DNA from: Adineta ricciae
Taxonomy: Eukaryota > Rotifera > Eurotatoria > Adinetida > Adinetidae
NCBI GenBank assembly: GCA_905250025.1
Contig: CAJNOJ010000036.1
Span: 124,001 to 188,000 of the forward strand
Direction: 5' to 3'
DNA length: 64,000 nt
Shown here: positions 12,486-24,771 of the stretch, in pieces
Position numbering within the stretch: position 1 is the first letter of the stretch
Layout of the letters: each line of letters starts with the position of its first letter
Notes under the pieces: model-generated
Told to the model about the DNA's origin: nothing
Database searches by the model: none
What the model saw: only the letters and a program-made list of their open reading frames with translations
Made by a program: the position numbers and the translations under genes

Positions 12486-13598
12486 TTAGAAATAATCAGG
12501 TTTAGTCTTAAATTTTACTTTGCCAGATGTATTTGCAGCATCATCTAGGTTAGGGAGAAGTGTAGCTGAGCTCGGCATAGCTTCTTTTTCTTCTGAATGT
12601 TCCGTACTTTCCTCGTCATGGTCTCCAAGTGAACATTCGAAACGTTTTACCCACGGGTCCAGCGTATTATCGTCATCATCGTCATCGTCAAAGTCGTTAC
12701 GAAGTGCAATATTATCGTTTCGTTTTAGCTTCGTATAATTTGTCGCTGTAGGACTAGTGAGCGGTAAAGTTGGTGTGCGAGATATATTAGTCAATGGACG
12801 TATCGTTTTGCGTGAAGTTGGCGGAGTTGTTGATTGTAATTGCTGTGGCTTAGCTCGCTGATTATGAGTAAATGTAGCAGATAAAGATGGGTTATTATTA
12901 ATATTATTATTATTCGGTTGAGGAGATGGCGAAGAACTCGATAGTGAAGATACAGTAGCACACTTAACAACTGGCGATGAACGTGTATCGTAAAGTTTAC
13001 CGTAGGTCTGATCTGACAGTATTGGCACTTGCTTTTGTTGCTGTTGTTGTTGTTGTTGTTGTTGTTCTTTCTTTGTCCGATGATGATGTTGATAGTGATT
13101 AGGTACTGTTGTTCGTTCTAAACTAGATACATGTGAATGTTCTTTCGTATGTTGTAGTTGATGTTGAGGATGATGCTGATGAGATGTCATTTGTTTACTT
13201 GAATGTATCGGAGGATCTTCAAGACTTTTGCCTCGAGATGAACGAAATATAGCTGGCACGGAAGCATTTTCATTTGAAGAAGTGTGATCATCACGACGTG
13301 AACGACGTGGTGAAGATGTTGACGTATTCGTTTTAGTTGTCGAGCGTATACGATTAAAAGTATCATCGTAATTTTGTTGTTGCTGTTGTTTCAAGGATGC
13401 TGCTGCTTCGTTGATCATTGATGATTGCGATTCTTCATCGATCAGTTTCCATGTCAATGTCAATGTTACGGAATCAGGTCCACCAAAAATATCCCATGAT
13501 AGAGCATAACGACAGCTTTCTTTCGCCATTGTTCGAAGGAAATTGATAACAGGTCGAGGTAATTCGAGTACGTCCATTAAGTTAATGTTATTGAGTTC
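12486..13598 (-). CDS. Low-complexity protein of unknown family, copy 2 (second exon only)
   Basis: Same coding exon as 3397-2297, open from an acceptor (ctag|GAACTC) at 13,598 to the stop at 12,486; the first internal methionine is at 13,577. From that methionine it has 363 residues against 359 in copy 1. It differs by a dozen or so substitutions, mostly in the disordered part, and by four extra Gln in the main poly-Q tract. The N-terminal ~50-residue conserved block is unchanged after the methionine, with one Ser/Asn change before it. The matching first exon would lie beyond the n at 13,893 and is absent, so this copy is truncated by the assembly. No frameshift or stop is seen. Confidence 0.7.
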   Translation of the reverse strand, partial: ELNNINLMDVLELPRPVINFLRTMAKESCRYALSWDIFGGPDSVTLTLTWKLIDEESQSSMINEAAASLKQQQQQNYDDTFNRIRSTTKTNTSTSSPRRSRRDDHTSSNENASVPAIFRSSRGKSLEDPPIHSSKQMTSHQHHPQHQLQHTKEHSHVSSLERTTVPNHYQHHHRTKKEQQQQQQQQQQKQVPILSDQTYGKLYDTRSSPVVKCATVSSLSSSSPSPQPNNNNINNNPSLSATFTHNQRAKPQQLQSTTPPTSRKTIRPLTNISRTPTLPLTSPTATNYTKLKRNDNIALRNDFDDDDDDDNTLDPWVKRFECSLGDHDEESTEHSEEKEAMPSSATLLPNLDDAANTSGKVKFKTKPDYF

Positions 13599-13892
13599 CT
13601 AGATCATTTTCGAAAAGTTGTTATTTTTTATCTTCAGTGTGTATATGTATCTAGAAAATTGATATTTATGCAGAAGATTTAATAATATCCTGATCTCTTG
13701 ACAAGAATAAATGGTTGAATAAAGAGAAAAGAGAAGGATTTTTCTTGTTTGTTCTTTCTAAATCTTTTTGCTATCTCTTGTCGATATATCGGATGTAGCT
13801 ATGTGTATGTATGTTGTTATTCTCGCTATTTTTTCTCATCAACGACAATAGAACTGTTGCTTTTGCTGTTACTAATGCTTCGTTTCTCTTCT
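13599..13892. other. Intron start or upstream sequence of copy 2, cut off at the n
   Basis: Collinear with 3,398-3,707 of the left copy, then ends abruptly at the n. No gene seen. Confidence 0.6.
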
Positions 13893-13893
13893 N
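13893..13893. other. Single n: contig join
   Basis: Duplicated-block sequence on the left changes at this base to the tail of an intron of the rhotekin gene on the right, so sequence is missing or misjoined here. Confidence 0.8.
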
Positions 13894-13946
13894 TTGGGTA
13901 TGTCGATGAGCGAATTCGATTGAGAATATTCGTTTGTATATCCTAG

Positions 13947-15652
13947 GATCCTGAATTGGAACGTAAAATTGACTGTGAAGTGAAAATGATTGATGGAATT
14001 AGTAAACTACTCAATGTAGTTACATCTCTTGAACAAACAATTGAATGTCATAAAGCTCTTGTTCTTTCTCAACAGCGTATGTTAGCATTTATGTGTGAAA
14101 TACAACGAAAACAACAAAATTTACTTGAGCAAGACACAGACGAGTAGAGTAGTGAACATAAGCACGATCTATTACTTTGTTTTTCTTTGAAATTCAAGTA
14201 TTGAACCAACGAAAGCAACCATCGTTCTATCGGATATTCGTTTACCATTAGCATGGACGAAAATGAAAGCAAAATCAGGTAAAAATTTTCTTCACGAAAC
14301 ATTCTCAAATGTTCGTAGCTATTCAAGAACAAAAAACATTCGCTGTCTTCTGTTTGGCACGTGTTGGATATGAGATTATCGATACAGGTATGAAATTCAT
14401 CGATAGACGTTCCTCGGACGTTCTATTTACTGATAAACTCATCTTGTAAGTATAATTTATCTGTATATATTCAAAAAAAGACATGCGATGTTTCATTTTA
14501 GTAACAATGTTCCGCATGATTTCGAATTGCACTTAGAAATCTATGCGTTAAATAAACATCTAGCACTCTCATCATCAGCAAAAGACTTTGCGAATCGTTA
14601 TAGTTATTTTTCTGTACATGGGTCGCCGAAGGTAACACGGAAACTACTCGAAACAGGAGTAAGCCGCATGATTTCAGTTATTAGACGCGTGGGAAACCTT
14701 CTCATTTAGAATCAATCATTGGAACAGTCGCAATCGAAATTTGTTCGAATCGCTCATGCAATTCTAACAAAAGGATCCGTTTCGAAATCCGCAAAACCTC
14801 GTTATTTAAGAATGGATATTCCCCAAGAAAATCCACTCATGCAATTGCCAATCACAGAAACCTACGTTGCGTTATTCTTTGCCCAACCGCTGTGTTATAT
14901 ACGTTTAGCTACGTACACAGGCAAAGTTCGAGTTTATAACATTTCATATTCATGTGTATTAGCAGCGGGATTTCTCAATGGAGAAGAAATTATGCGAGAT
15001 GATTACTCCGATCAACATCGATTCTCAATTGCTATTACACCTGTACGAATATTTTTAGATTCATTTCAAATGTTTTAATAGAATTTTGGTTTCATAGGAA
15101 ACGTTGATTTTAGCTCGAACTGAACAATTGTCGTTTTCGATATACAATCGAGGTTTTGACGTCGAAGAATTTTTTGTTGACGATATATTTATGCTGAATA
15201 ATTGGACACGAGCGTTACAACAACATGTGATCGATGTTGGTAAGAACTAACAGTTCAATTGTTGCTGAGTATTTTTCGAACGATTGTATTTAGCCGCATG
15301 GCAAATCACTTTTGATCATTTACCGTCAATAAGACGTGACTCTTATCAGCTCATAGCTTCATCACCAACATCGTCGATTAGTAGTAGAGCGATTAGAAAG
15401 AGACCAACATTACGATCAAAAACCAAATCACTTAGTATGTATCAACATCGTTTATGTTCTTGAGATTCGAAGGTTAAAGAGAAGATTCAATAAAAAATGG
15501 TTTCGAATTCTTTAGACGATATTCATCAGGTCGACAATGTTTCTCAATCAATACGAACGGATGTTTTGAATCGAACTAATTCTATTGTAGATCTTTCAAG
15601 AGATTTTTCAAATACCGATGATGATTCAGCGATACTCCGTACGTGTTTGTAA
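13947..15652 (+). CDS. Rhotekin-like Rho effector, 5' exon missing
   Basis: Eight exons: 13947-14143, 14199-14278, 14319-14445, 14502-14658, 14710-15042, 15098-15239, 15294-15434, 15516-15652 (437 residues as far as seen). Rhotekin binds GTP-loaded Rho through an N-terminal HR1/REM-1 coiled coil. Here the first ~66 residues match that region (DPELERKIDCEVKMIDGISK ... LVLSQQRMLAFMCEIQRK). Next comes the anillin-homology/C2-like part, with its typical opening (VLSDIRLPLAW) and block (IDRRSSDVLF ... FELHLEIYAL). A PH domain follows at roughly 235-345, ending in WTRALQQHVIDVAAWQITF, and then a Ser/Arg-rich tail. No start codon is present: the first exon seen opens at an acceptor 54 bases after the n at 13,893, so the N-terminus lies in the unassembled gap. 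The last exon could splice on at the GTACGT at 15,640, changing only the final residues. Confidence 0.92.
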
Positions 15653-16098
15653 ATGTTTCGAGAGCTTTTGTATATTGCTAGTAGAAATAAATGTTGATTG
15701 ACGTATATTAAAAGTTTTACATATTGTGTTATTCGATTATGTGGTAAAATACGCGGCTTGATTGACAAAATAATTCGATACTCAAGAGAAAGACATTTTA
15801 AAAGATAAATTGCTCAAATACGATCTCGAATTGCAAGAGACGTAACTTGTTTCCTTAGTCGAATAGAACGGTGTAGAATATGTGAATATTTTCCATCATT
15901 TTTCATTTCTTTCATAAGAATTGAACCGGTAAACAATATTATTCAGATATGGATTTATCAGAAAAACAACTCATACATTGATAGCTCATCAGGTTTAAAT
16001 ATTAGATATTATTCGAAAAACAAAAAACTTAATCGTTCTCATAACGTACATTCACAGAAAATCAATAGAAATTCTCTTGTTTGTTTTTCATTTCATGG
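15653..16098. other. Convergent intergenic spacer
   Basis: AT-rich sequence between the 3' ends of the rhotekin gene and the LicD-like gene. No gene seen. Confidence 0.6.
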
Positions 16099-17696
16099 TT
16101 ACTTTTTCCCAGGAGTAATTTCAACCCAAGTACCGTTCCGACATTGAGTATCTGATTTCGTTAGTGCTTTAACACCAAACATTGTTTCCACCAACATCTT
16201 GGGATCAGCTGGGCACAACATTTTTATCTGACTGAAATAACATGTTTGTAGTGGATATGTCCAATTTTTTGGATGTGACATCCAATTGTAATCTGGATCG
16301 TAGACTGTGAGGTTCTGCTTGTTGGCATCGTATGATGGTAGTATATCGATCGAATATTTACTTTCCAGATTGATAAATCGTGCGTTCGGTGTAACGAAAT
16401 TGATACCTTGATCGGGAAAACTTGAACGATTTCCTGCTCCCATGATATTCCATTGAGGGTGAACTTTAAGCTGATAATTTGATGAAAAGTTAGTACGAGA
16501 AATGTTCAGAAGTTGCTGAGTATCATTGACTGCCATTGTTATATGAAGATCAGAATCATGTGGTAATAAACCTCGACGTTGAACATAACCGATGAGTGAT
16601 CCGAATGTTAACCAATATTGAAGATTGTGTTGGTCTGCAAGACGAGACCACGCTTGAAGAAGCAATAGAAGAGTTCGGTGCCGAGGACGATCATTCGAAT
16701 TGCATGTAGGAATTTGCTCAACGGCTAAATCAATGGGACTATGACTGCTTTGATGCCTAGGTGTTGAAGTTCTAGAACGAACGATGAACAAAATCTCATA
16801 TCTTTTTTAGTTCTCGACATTCACTACACTTACGTGACCAAAGTTTCTTTAGTACTTGCAGTCATGTGTTTCATTCTCATTTCCATCAATTTCTTAGCAT
16901 TTTTGTATTCTTCGGATTGCACCCAAGTCTGATTCACACATTTCACTTCCGATGTATTCACAGATATGTCACCGTAAATATCACTGACTAATTTTTCTGG
17001 TTGTGCTGGACACCAGACTTTGATGCCACTGAACATGCATTCCTTTAAAGGAAATATCCACTCCCTCGGCATTGATCTCCATTGGTAATCATTGTCAAAC
17101 GAAGTTATCGTCGGTGGATCCTTCTTGTAGACTCTTGTTTTATTCGGATGGTAATCATAAGCAGTCCAAAGATCAACATGCAAATTATCTTTGAGATTGA
17201 GAAATCGTCCATTCAACGAAACAAATTCGACTTTCTCAGATCGAAAGTAAGATCGTTTTGTGTCGTCAATAATATACCATTGTGGATGAATGACAAGTTC
17301 ATAGATTGATGAAAAGTTTAAACGAGATAGTTCAAACAAATACGGTGTTGCTTGTGCCATTATACTTAAATCAATGTCTCCATCGTGTGGCAGTAGACCA
17401 CCGCGTTGAACATATCCAACTAGTGTTCCATAAGAAATCCAATATTGAATTTGATGTTTCCTTGCGAACTTAGTCCATTCGTGAAAAGTAGAAAGTAGAG
17501 CACGTTGATTTGGACGATCTCGGGAATTACATATAGGCAGGTGTCTAAGAGCTTCTTCGATATCGTAATAGTCATTGGATATGATATACGGTAGACTATG
17601 CTCAGGATTGTAATAAGCGAGAATTAGAATTGCAAGAAAGAATAGTACGCACAATGTAAGAACGTATTTCCGGAGGAGCCATTTTAGATAAAGCAT
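16099..17696 (-). CDS. Type II membrane protein with two fused LicD-like domains
   Basis: Two exons, 17696-16834 and 16771-16099, give 511 residues. The second open stretch has no usable ATG in frame, but joins the first through a standard intron (gtaagtgtag...ttctag) in matching phase. A short cytosolic end and one membrane helix (residues ~11-29) precede two copies of a LicD/fukutin-type nucleotidyltransferase fold, suggesting a Golgi-lumen enzyme. LicD-family enzymes move phosphocholine or ribitol-phosphate from CDP carriers to glycans. Copy 1 keeps the metal-binding D-x-D-x-D core (HDGDID, residues 104-109) after the YVQRGGLLPH block. Copy 2 has HDSDLH (about 359-364), losing the last Asp, so it may be catalytically dead. 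Both share CNSxDRPxxR, NFSS.Y.L..HPQW and a WxxPL..C tail. The exact substrate is unknown. Confidence 0.82.
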
Positions 17697-18371
17697 TTCG
17701 TTGAAAGAAGAAATGAAACTAACCCTTTCGTGACAGGTTTATTTCTATTGAAAAAAAGGACGAGATTTTACCTTCGACAGTAAAAATTCACGTAGCAATA
17801 CCTTGCTTATGTGTGTATCTGAAATAATGAATCCGAGAGACACAGCTTGCTCGATTAATGAAAAAGAAAATCATAAGTATAGAGCACACTTTAGCAAGTC
17901 ATGTTAGATATATCGATATGCCTCGTAGATATACGTGTAATCTAATGTGCGCACATCTATTTCATGTATTCAACAGATAGTGCATATCGGTAAAGGGAAC
18001 AGTTCTTGGTAGAAATGGCGTATCACCCATCCCAAAAAAGGTTAAATTCATTGTGTTTTTTACATGGTGTAACAGCTGTAAAAGTAATTTTCTATCATTA
18101 AGCTGTCTGTTCAAGGTCAATATGCATGTTTCCTTCGTTTTTTTTTCGAATAACAACATCGTTTTCGTTCGATTATAAGTATGCGCTTGTGTCGTAGGAA
18201 ATATTCTTCATCAATGGAATTCAGAGAGAAATTTTCGTTTAACGATTATGAATCTCATCTATTTTAATTCTTACACGACTTAACTCTGTTTTGTTTTACT
18301 AACTAAATATAACGTTTACAAATGACAATAGTTAAGAAAAATAAATCATTCTAAAAGATACACATGAATGT
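17697..18371. other. Intergenic, no gene seen
   Basis: Spacer between two minus-strand genes; it should hold the LicD-like gene's promoter and the lectin gene's 3' end. No motif can be named with confidence. Confidence 0.5.
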
Positions 18372-21300
18372 TTATTCAATAGTCAAAACCGGCCATGGTG
18401 ATGATAATCGTTGTCGTTGTTCATTGGCATATTGTTGAACAAGAATAATTGTTTGTTGGACCCAACGATTAATCGATTCCGTAGAATTCAAGGAAATCAA
18501 TCGTTTTTCAAGGTCACACAATGATGGTACTAGAGAGGGAAGAAAATGATAGAAAAAAAAACGAAAAAATAAACAATCACACGACAGCTAGCTATGGAAG
18601 CAGTTCAAGCAAATTTTCTTCAAAGTTAAGCTACACATTCAATGTCATATCGACAACAACAAATTCATCGTTAGCATTTGTGTTATAGTGATCATCTAAT
18701 TAAGCATATGAATCAATATAGACAATAGAAAAGCATGTGAAACAAATATTTACAAATAAGTTATACATACCTGGTGGATATTCACAAACTGCTTGGAGAT
18801 AATCCGTGTAAACACAAGATTTGCAAGAAATAACACGGCATATTCGATCCGATGGGCAACGTATTGTCTACGAAAAAAAAGACGTGTTCTCAGCATAAAA
18901 ACATTCGTTTTAACTTACATTACACAAACTACTCAATGACGGACACACTTTGCGCGCACAACCATTAACATCAAATATATATTGACCAGACGCATGTTCA
19001 CATGGACTGCCACGCTGGACAGCTGGCGGACATGCGCGCGGTAGTTCAGTGACAGACATTGAGACCATGACCGCTAAGATATAAAGTCGATCGATAACTG
19101 TGAACAAATGTCATCTCGTAGACTTACCTGGCGGTTCTGTGACTGGTACGAAGGCTTGAAAACATGAATGTAATTCGTACCATTGCTGTGGTGTTATTGC
19201 CATTGTTCCACATGAATAAAAGACTGTCTTCCATTGATTTTCATGGTTGCTTAAACATCGTAAACGTAACTGATTACGTCGTCTCAAGTAAATCGTCTGG
19301 ATTTTGCTCTGCTCATGTCGTGTGAAATATTTATTGAGTAATTCCATGCGTTCGGTATTATTACACGGTCGAGAACACATTCGAAAATGATTGGTATTAC
19401 CATAAATATACAACCAACGTTTATTAAGTAGATCACATCGATAAATAATCTGAATTGAATTGTTAAACTGACATGTTAGTTTGATGTTATAATACAGAGA
19501 TGAATAAGATGGTAATCGTTGTGGGATAACATAACGAGATTCTGCTGGTAAATTTGCCACTAAGATCGAGAGCTCTGCTTGTGAACAGTCAGCAACTAAA
19601 CGGGACGGTTCTGTTTAGTAGAAAAGAAAAGGTCGAGAAATTTTCATACTTTGTAACGAAGTTGTAACAACGGCCACCGTTGGAATTGTATTTATCGATT
19701 GAGCTAATGCTATATTAACAGATATATAGTATTTGGATAAAAAAATGAGATAGTTGTTTACTAGAACTTGTGCTTGTCGTTGTACTTGTTGATTGAGTTG
19801 TATTGTCTATCATCATAGCTATTGGAGGTATTTCGTATCCCGCTAAATGAAAGCGTTTTTATTATCTATTTATGAAATAAGTCTAACTTACGACAAGTGA
19901 AATTCTCGTTTGTATAGTCTAATTGCCATTGTTTACTCGTAGTATTGCAATGGTATTCAACTTTGATTTCGGTGTTGTAATCCGGATGTTTACATTTAAT
20001 GAAAATAACTGTTCGATTGACTGCGACAATTAACATTTCGAATTGTTGATCATATTCATATTGATCGAACTTTATCGGACATTCTATTTATACAGAAATC
20101 AATCAGATATAAGCAGAGATTTCGAAAGAAAAATCATCATTACGATCGATTGGACGTGTTCGTTTACAAATGTATGGCGCAGGTGTCCATTCCAGACGTG
20201 TGGCCAGGCAAATCGATGATTTTGTCTTATTACATATTAAACTCAACATCACCCGATCACGATCGAGTGAAGTACATTCATCTTTCGGACACCATAAATG
20301 CTCTGGAATCGTTTCAAGTTTATTCCCCCACAGATAAGTTTGTTTATCAGCTAGAAAAGAAGAGAAAGAAATTTTAACAAAAGAAATTTTAATGTTAAAT
20401 TACGTTGTTGAACTCCATCGATCCAAACAAAGTCAGCTAAATCGTAATAACGATAAGTACTTCCATCATAAACTAAACGTGTCTCGTTATGATAACTGTT
20501 GATGGTATCTTTAACTAAAATTTGTTCTGATTCATTCTCGATTGTTAATAATTGTGCTTGATTTTTAACCAATTGACACTGTTTTCGTGCTTCACTCCAT
20601 TTCGTACAAAACGCTTGCTTTTCCGTACAATTTTGTCGACGTAAACAGAATGAATAGAGATGCGAACGAGTCTGTACGCTTAGACAATGATGTTCATCGT
20701 AATACAAATGTGTTGAATCTAGTGAATAACTTGGAATCGAGAAGAGAATCTCAATGAATATTCAAACCTACTTTTCTCGTAAACAGGCACCACAGGAAGC
20801 GGTGTTTTAGTTGAATTCTTCAAGAATGTGTAATTCGACACAGGTTCTACGATGAAAATTTTGGTTTCAATTTTCTCCTGAGGACTTCTGCGGAGTTTTC
20901 TTTACCTTCATTCACTGTTAGCAGGCGTTTGCAAATAAATGGCCCGGGTTCTGATTCTCGTCGTGATGCCAAACATGGCTGAGCAGTATTTTTGTTCAAC
21001 TGACAAATAATATTCAATACAACATGTTCACGTCCTTTCCCACCCGAACAATTTCTCATCTGATTACACCAATATTTATCTGGAATTGAGGTCAAAACAT
21101 TTTCGCTTGTATTCCATTGATATTCATTGTTAAAACCTATTCGATGCGTTCAAAATAAAGCATACATAGAGAAATACCCTACCTTTAACTCCATCGACCC
21201 ACATCCATTGAGCTCGAGTGACATATTTGCTTTTAGTTGTACCATTAACATCTAATAAAGTTTCACCGGAATATTCCGATATGACCCGACTGACTAATTC

Positions 21301-22840
21301 ATATTCATCATCATTCTCGATAGTTAATAAACTGGAAGCATTCTTGTCATCGTTACATATTCGAGATGCCAGTGGTTTTGTAGAACAGAATGCACTTGTC
21401 AATGTTTGCAGACATAATTGACGACGAAAACAGAATGTATATTGATGTGTGCGTGTACGAACAATGACACAAGAATCGGAATCATGAAATACGATCGTTT
21501 CGTCTAAATGAATGTGAAAGCACTGAAAATTTTCCATTTGGAAAAGAAAGTTTTACTTGGATAACTTGGTGGAATACGAATTGCCTCAGGTGTTATTTCA
21601 CTTTTTACTCTTATCGTTCGATTGCTTTGACAGATGAATGGTGCGCGATTCCAATGAGTTTGCTTCGTTGATATACACGATTTACTCGCATTTAGAAGTT
21701 GACATCCCAACTTCAGAATGAGAAATTTTCCTGATTGGTTATTTCCTTGACATTGTCTTGGACACCAGAAGTTGTTTATGGTTTCATTCTGCGTGGAATC
21801 TACAAACTAATTTAGCGAAGATACTGCAGATCTCAACTTACTCGAACTGATCCAGAGAAAGTTTGGTGGGGGTAGAGATAAGTGTGGATCTTTCGCTTTG
21901 AAAAGATTCGTTAAACTTTGCAAAAGTGCATCGATGTTCGGCGAAGATAAGGAAGAAAAATCAAGCAATTGACCATGAGGTGGATAATTTTGTGAACAAA
22001 ATGATGGTGCTGTGTAGAGATTGTGCGTATGTTGCTTATTTATTGCCCGTTGTAAGCATATGGCGAAAGTGAACTTGCCATTTTCACTCGGCAAGTCATG
22101 ACAACCGGTCGACGGATTATAGATTGGTACAGACGGTGAACTGGCTAAAGAAAATCAGGCACTAGCAAAGTAGATATTTCAAATGTCGTCTATCATTGGT
22201 TTCGTATCGAATCGATCTTTATGATTTGAAGTATCATTATTACTTCTTTATCTTTCCCCTGTGTATTCGAATAAAGTAGGAAAATAAATCTCAATTAGAT
22301 TCTTATCATCATTATCGAAATTTCATATAACTTTATCAATGACCAAAAACACATCTGTTTCTTAAAAGCAGTATCAATTTTCTGGCGACAGTTTACATAA
22401 GAAATATTATTTGGCTCACAAATGTATATATACGAGAAGGCGAACACGTCTCTATTTTTATTAATATTACATTGAAGATACTCGACATTCTCTTGAGATG
22501 ATTTTCGCTTCTTAAAAACTACAGCGATCTGTCTACTGCACAGCAGATAACTCAACGAATTTCTCACCGTGTTTTCTCCTCAGATACAAAGCAAACTAAT
22601 GAATGTACTCATTAGTCTATGTCGATTGAAATATTCAAAGAAACAGTTGCACTGATGACATATGATACGTTCTCCGAAGGAATCAATTTGATAAGAAAAA
22701 AAAAGGCGGCGAAGGTGGTTGAAGACACCTGATGACATGATTGTTTCGTTTTTTGTTATTTGTTTTAACTTACATAGAGGTAATTGGGCAAAGGTTAAAA
22801 TGACTAAGAGTTGGAAAAGTGTGAAGTGATTCGATGCCAT
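18372..22840 (-). CDS. Secreted protein with three C-type-lectin-like domains and two sushi-like modules
   Basis: Fifteen exons add up to 995 residues: 22840-22774, 22144-21842, 21799-21557, 21503-21183, 21136-20906, 20846-20772, 20718-20404, 20350-20144, 20083-19892, 19842-19762, 19709-19650, 19610-19128, 19073-18919, 18867-18771, 18529-18372. Exon 1 is a signal peptide (MASNHFTLFQLLVILTFAQL). Exon pairs 2-3, 4-5 and 7-8 each encode one lectin-like domain with an LLTIENxxE-type helix, FxWI/VDG, WC...C and a closing PF/YIC(Q/K). None shows the EPN/QPD or WND calcium-sugar motifs, so sugar binding is doubtful. Exon 9 and the start of exon 12 look like four-cysteine sushi modules, separated by a Ser/Thr-rich mucin-like linker (exons 10-11). 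The Cys-rich tail has no membrane helix. It probably acts outside the cell in adhesion or defence; the ligand is unknown. Confidence 0.83.
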
Positions 22841-24771
22841 TGCTTCGATGATCTAAAGTAGTTCGGATCACATGAACGAATACATTGGTGATTGGAATTG
22901 AGTTTTCAAGGAACTTGTTGAGACGAGCAAGAGGAAGAAAAGATCCATTTCTGTCGAGGTCTTCAGTGGTTTGAAATGAAAAGCAAGAGTTACCCACCTA
23001 TTTTCTTTTCTGTTTTTCTCTCTCCTCTCTCTCTCTCTGTCTCTCTCCATTGCGCGCGCGCGCTTTCTCTTATTCTCTCATTTTCATAGAGAAACAAGTA
23101 TCAAATTTGCAAAATGCGTCACCATGAATTCACTAAGTCAGTTAATATCTGCTGAAATGCTTCTTTACTTCCAGTTATCTTCCGAGTTACTATCCAGTCA
23201 ATTCATTGACAGAGAAAGAAAGAAAGACACGCATATTCTTTTTCTCTTGTATTAACAAAAATGTTGATGACAGAAGAGCATCAAAGGTGATGATCAGAGA
23301 TATTATTTACTTATCTTGTTATTTACTTCGAAAATAACTATTGAGCGCAAGTTTTCGTATAAATTAACAGAACAAGAAGGAAGAAATCGGCTAAATTCAA
23401 TATTTGAGAAGCTCTTGAGTAAATCAAATGAATATTTTCTAATGAAATCATATCGGCATGATCAAGGCTACAAATTCCTTCCAGTTGCAATCGTTCGTAT
23501 TATTCCCATCCTATCGGCGACAATACTCGCTCATGTTTTCCTTGTCTTGTATCATTGTAATACATTCATATCAAACCATTCCTGGATATTGAGACCGATA
23601 TGACTCGCTTGTCGATACAGATGACTGGAAAGTTTAGTCAGTTCACAGATAAAACGATATTTCCAGACAACATTGTGGATTCAAATAGAAAATACATCCA
23701 GACACAAGATAAACATGTTAGTTCTCCGATCATATTGAATGTAAGATGATCTTCGAGAGCTCTTAATCTACTCGATAGTCTCCGTTTGATTATATTCGAT
23801 GTTGTAGCGTGGTCTGACAATGATATGAAGCGATTCCAAATAGAATGTCTAAAACATAATGACAAGTGTTGATATTGACGTCATTATTGAAACACAACTT
23901 TTCACAAGATTGTTTTCAACGGAAGTAAAATTAATTATGATTAAAATCCTTCAAAGAAAATTTTAAAAAAAAGAACTTGACGTTAGTGTTAAATTAAACT
24001 TAACAGTTTGAGTATGACGAACGAGAAGATGAGAAGTGATATTCAAGGTGTTGACAAAAATAGGCATGTTAATTAAAATATTGACGTGCGTAAATCAACA
24101 TTCAATAAAATAAAATATCTTAACTGCTTCTGTTTGATTTGCACGTATTCAAAGATTTCCATACGAATTTAATAAAACATAATTGAATACCAATAGACGT
24201 CTCGTTGCTGAAAATTGAGATGCACAATCGATGAATCATCAGAATTCGAAGTTACAACAGTCAACGGGCATGTGACAAAGACTTACAATGTACCTGCTTA
24301 TGCTATGATTTATGTGTTGATATTCAACAGCATAATAGATTATGAGAATACGCCGACAGACGATAGAAGTCGGAATAATATAAATGTCGATTAAATATCC
24401 ATTTTTAGTTGCTCTATGTTCGGATGACAGCACGAAAAATGACTTGTAGATTTCGTTAATTCATAAGAAAAGCAATCAAAAGTCTGTCAACAAGTCATAA
24501 TTGAGAGATATGTTTCCATCCATTGTTAGATGGTATGTAAACGTGATATCAGTGACAACGTAACAAGCAAACAGAATCTTTGTCATTTTTCAAGAAACAA
24601 CGAGAAAGAAAAGACACTGCAAAGTGTTTTCGTACTCTTATCTTTAACAGAACTGAAGAAGTTATGGTGATATGCATATATATCTATCTCATAGTTATAC
24701 TTTTTCACTAACGTGTCATATTTATTGTTGCAAGAGAAATTATATAACAAAGTGCATTACCTGGACATATG
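22841..24771. other. Shared upstream region between divergent lectin and MAM genes
   Basis: 1.9 kb with no convincing gene. A CT-rich tract at about 23,018-23,048 is followed by a short GC alternation (23,052-23,062). The 95-residue ORF at 23,316 has no recognisable domain. The region carries the 5' ends of two divergent extracellular-protein genes. Confidence 0.5.
23018..23062. repeat. CT-rich tract followed by GC alternation
   Basis: A run of TCTC repeats leads into a GCGCGCGCGC stretch, which stands out in AT-rich DNA. Confidence 0.8.

Larger units (their letters stand above)
10184..13892. repeat. Duplicated block, right copy
   Basis: Matches 1-3,707 with a shift of about 10.18 kb. It ends at the n at 13,893, beyond which the sequence is unrelated (rhotekin). 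Differences include a longer CAA/CAG tract in the coding exon and loss of the long TA run. The spread of changes, many of them silent in the exon, fits either an old allele or a tandem duplicate under some constraint. Confidence 0.95.

Noticed and set aside
14246..14275. Similarity of LPLAWTKM in rhotekin to PLAWTKKW in the unknown gene's first exon
   Set aside because: Eight shared residues with no further match on either side and opposite strands; best taken as chance.
16099..16791. Second LicD domain as an independent gene
   Set aside because: The ORF has no ATG before the domain and joins the upstream exon by a clean in-phase intron.
23316..23603. 95-residue ORF between the lectin and MAM genes
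   Set aside because: No domain or signal, and no splice partner; length is within chance for AT-rich DNA.
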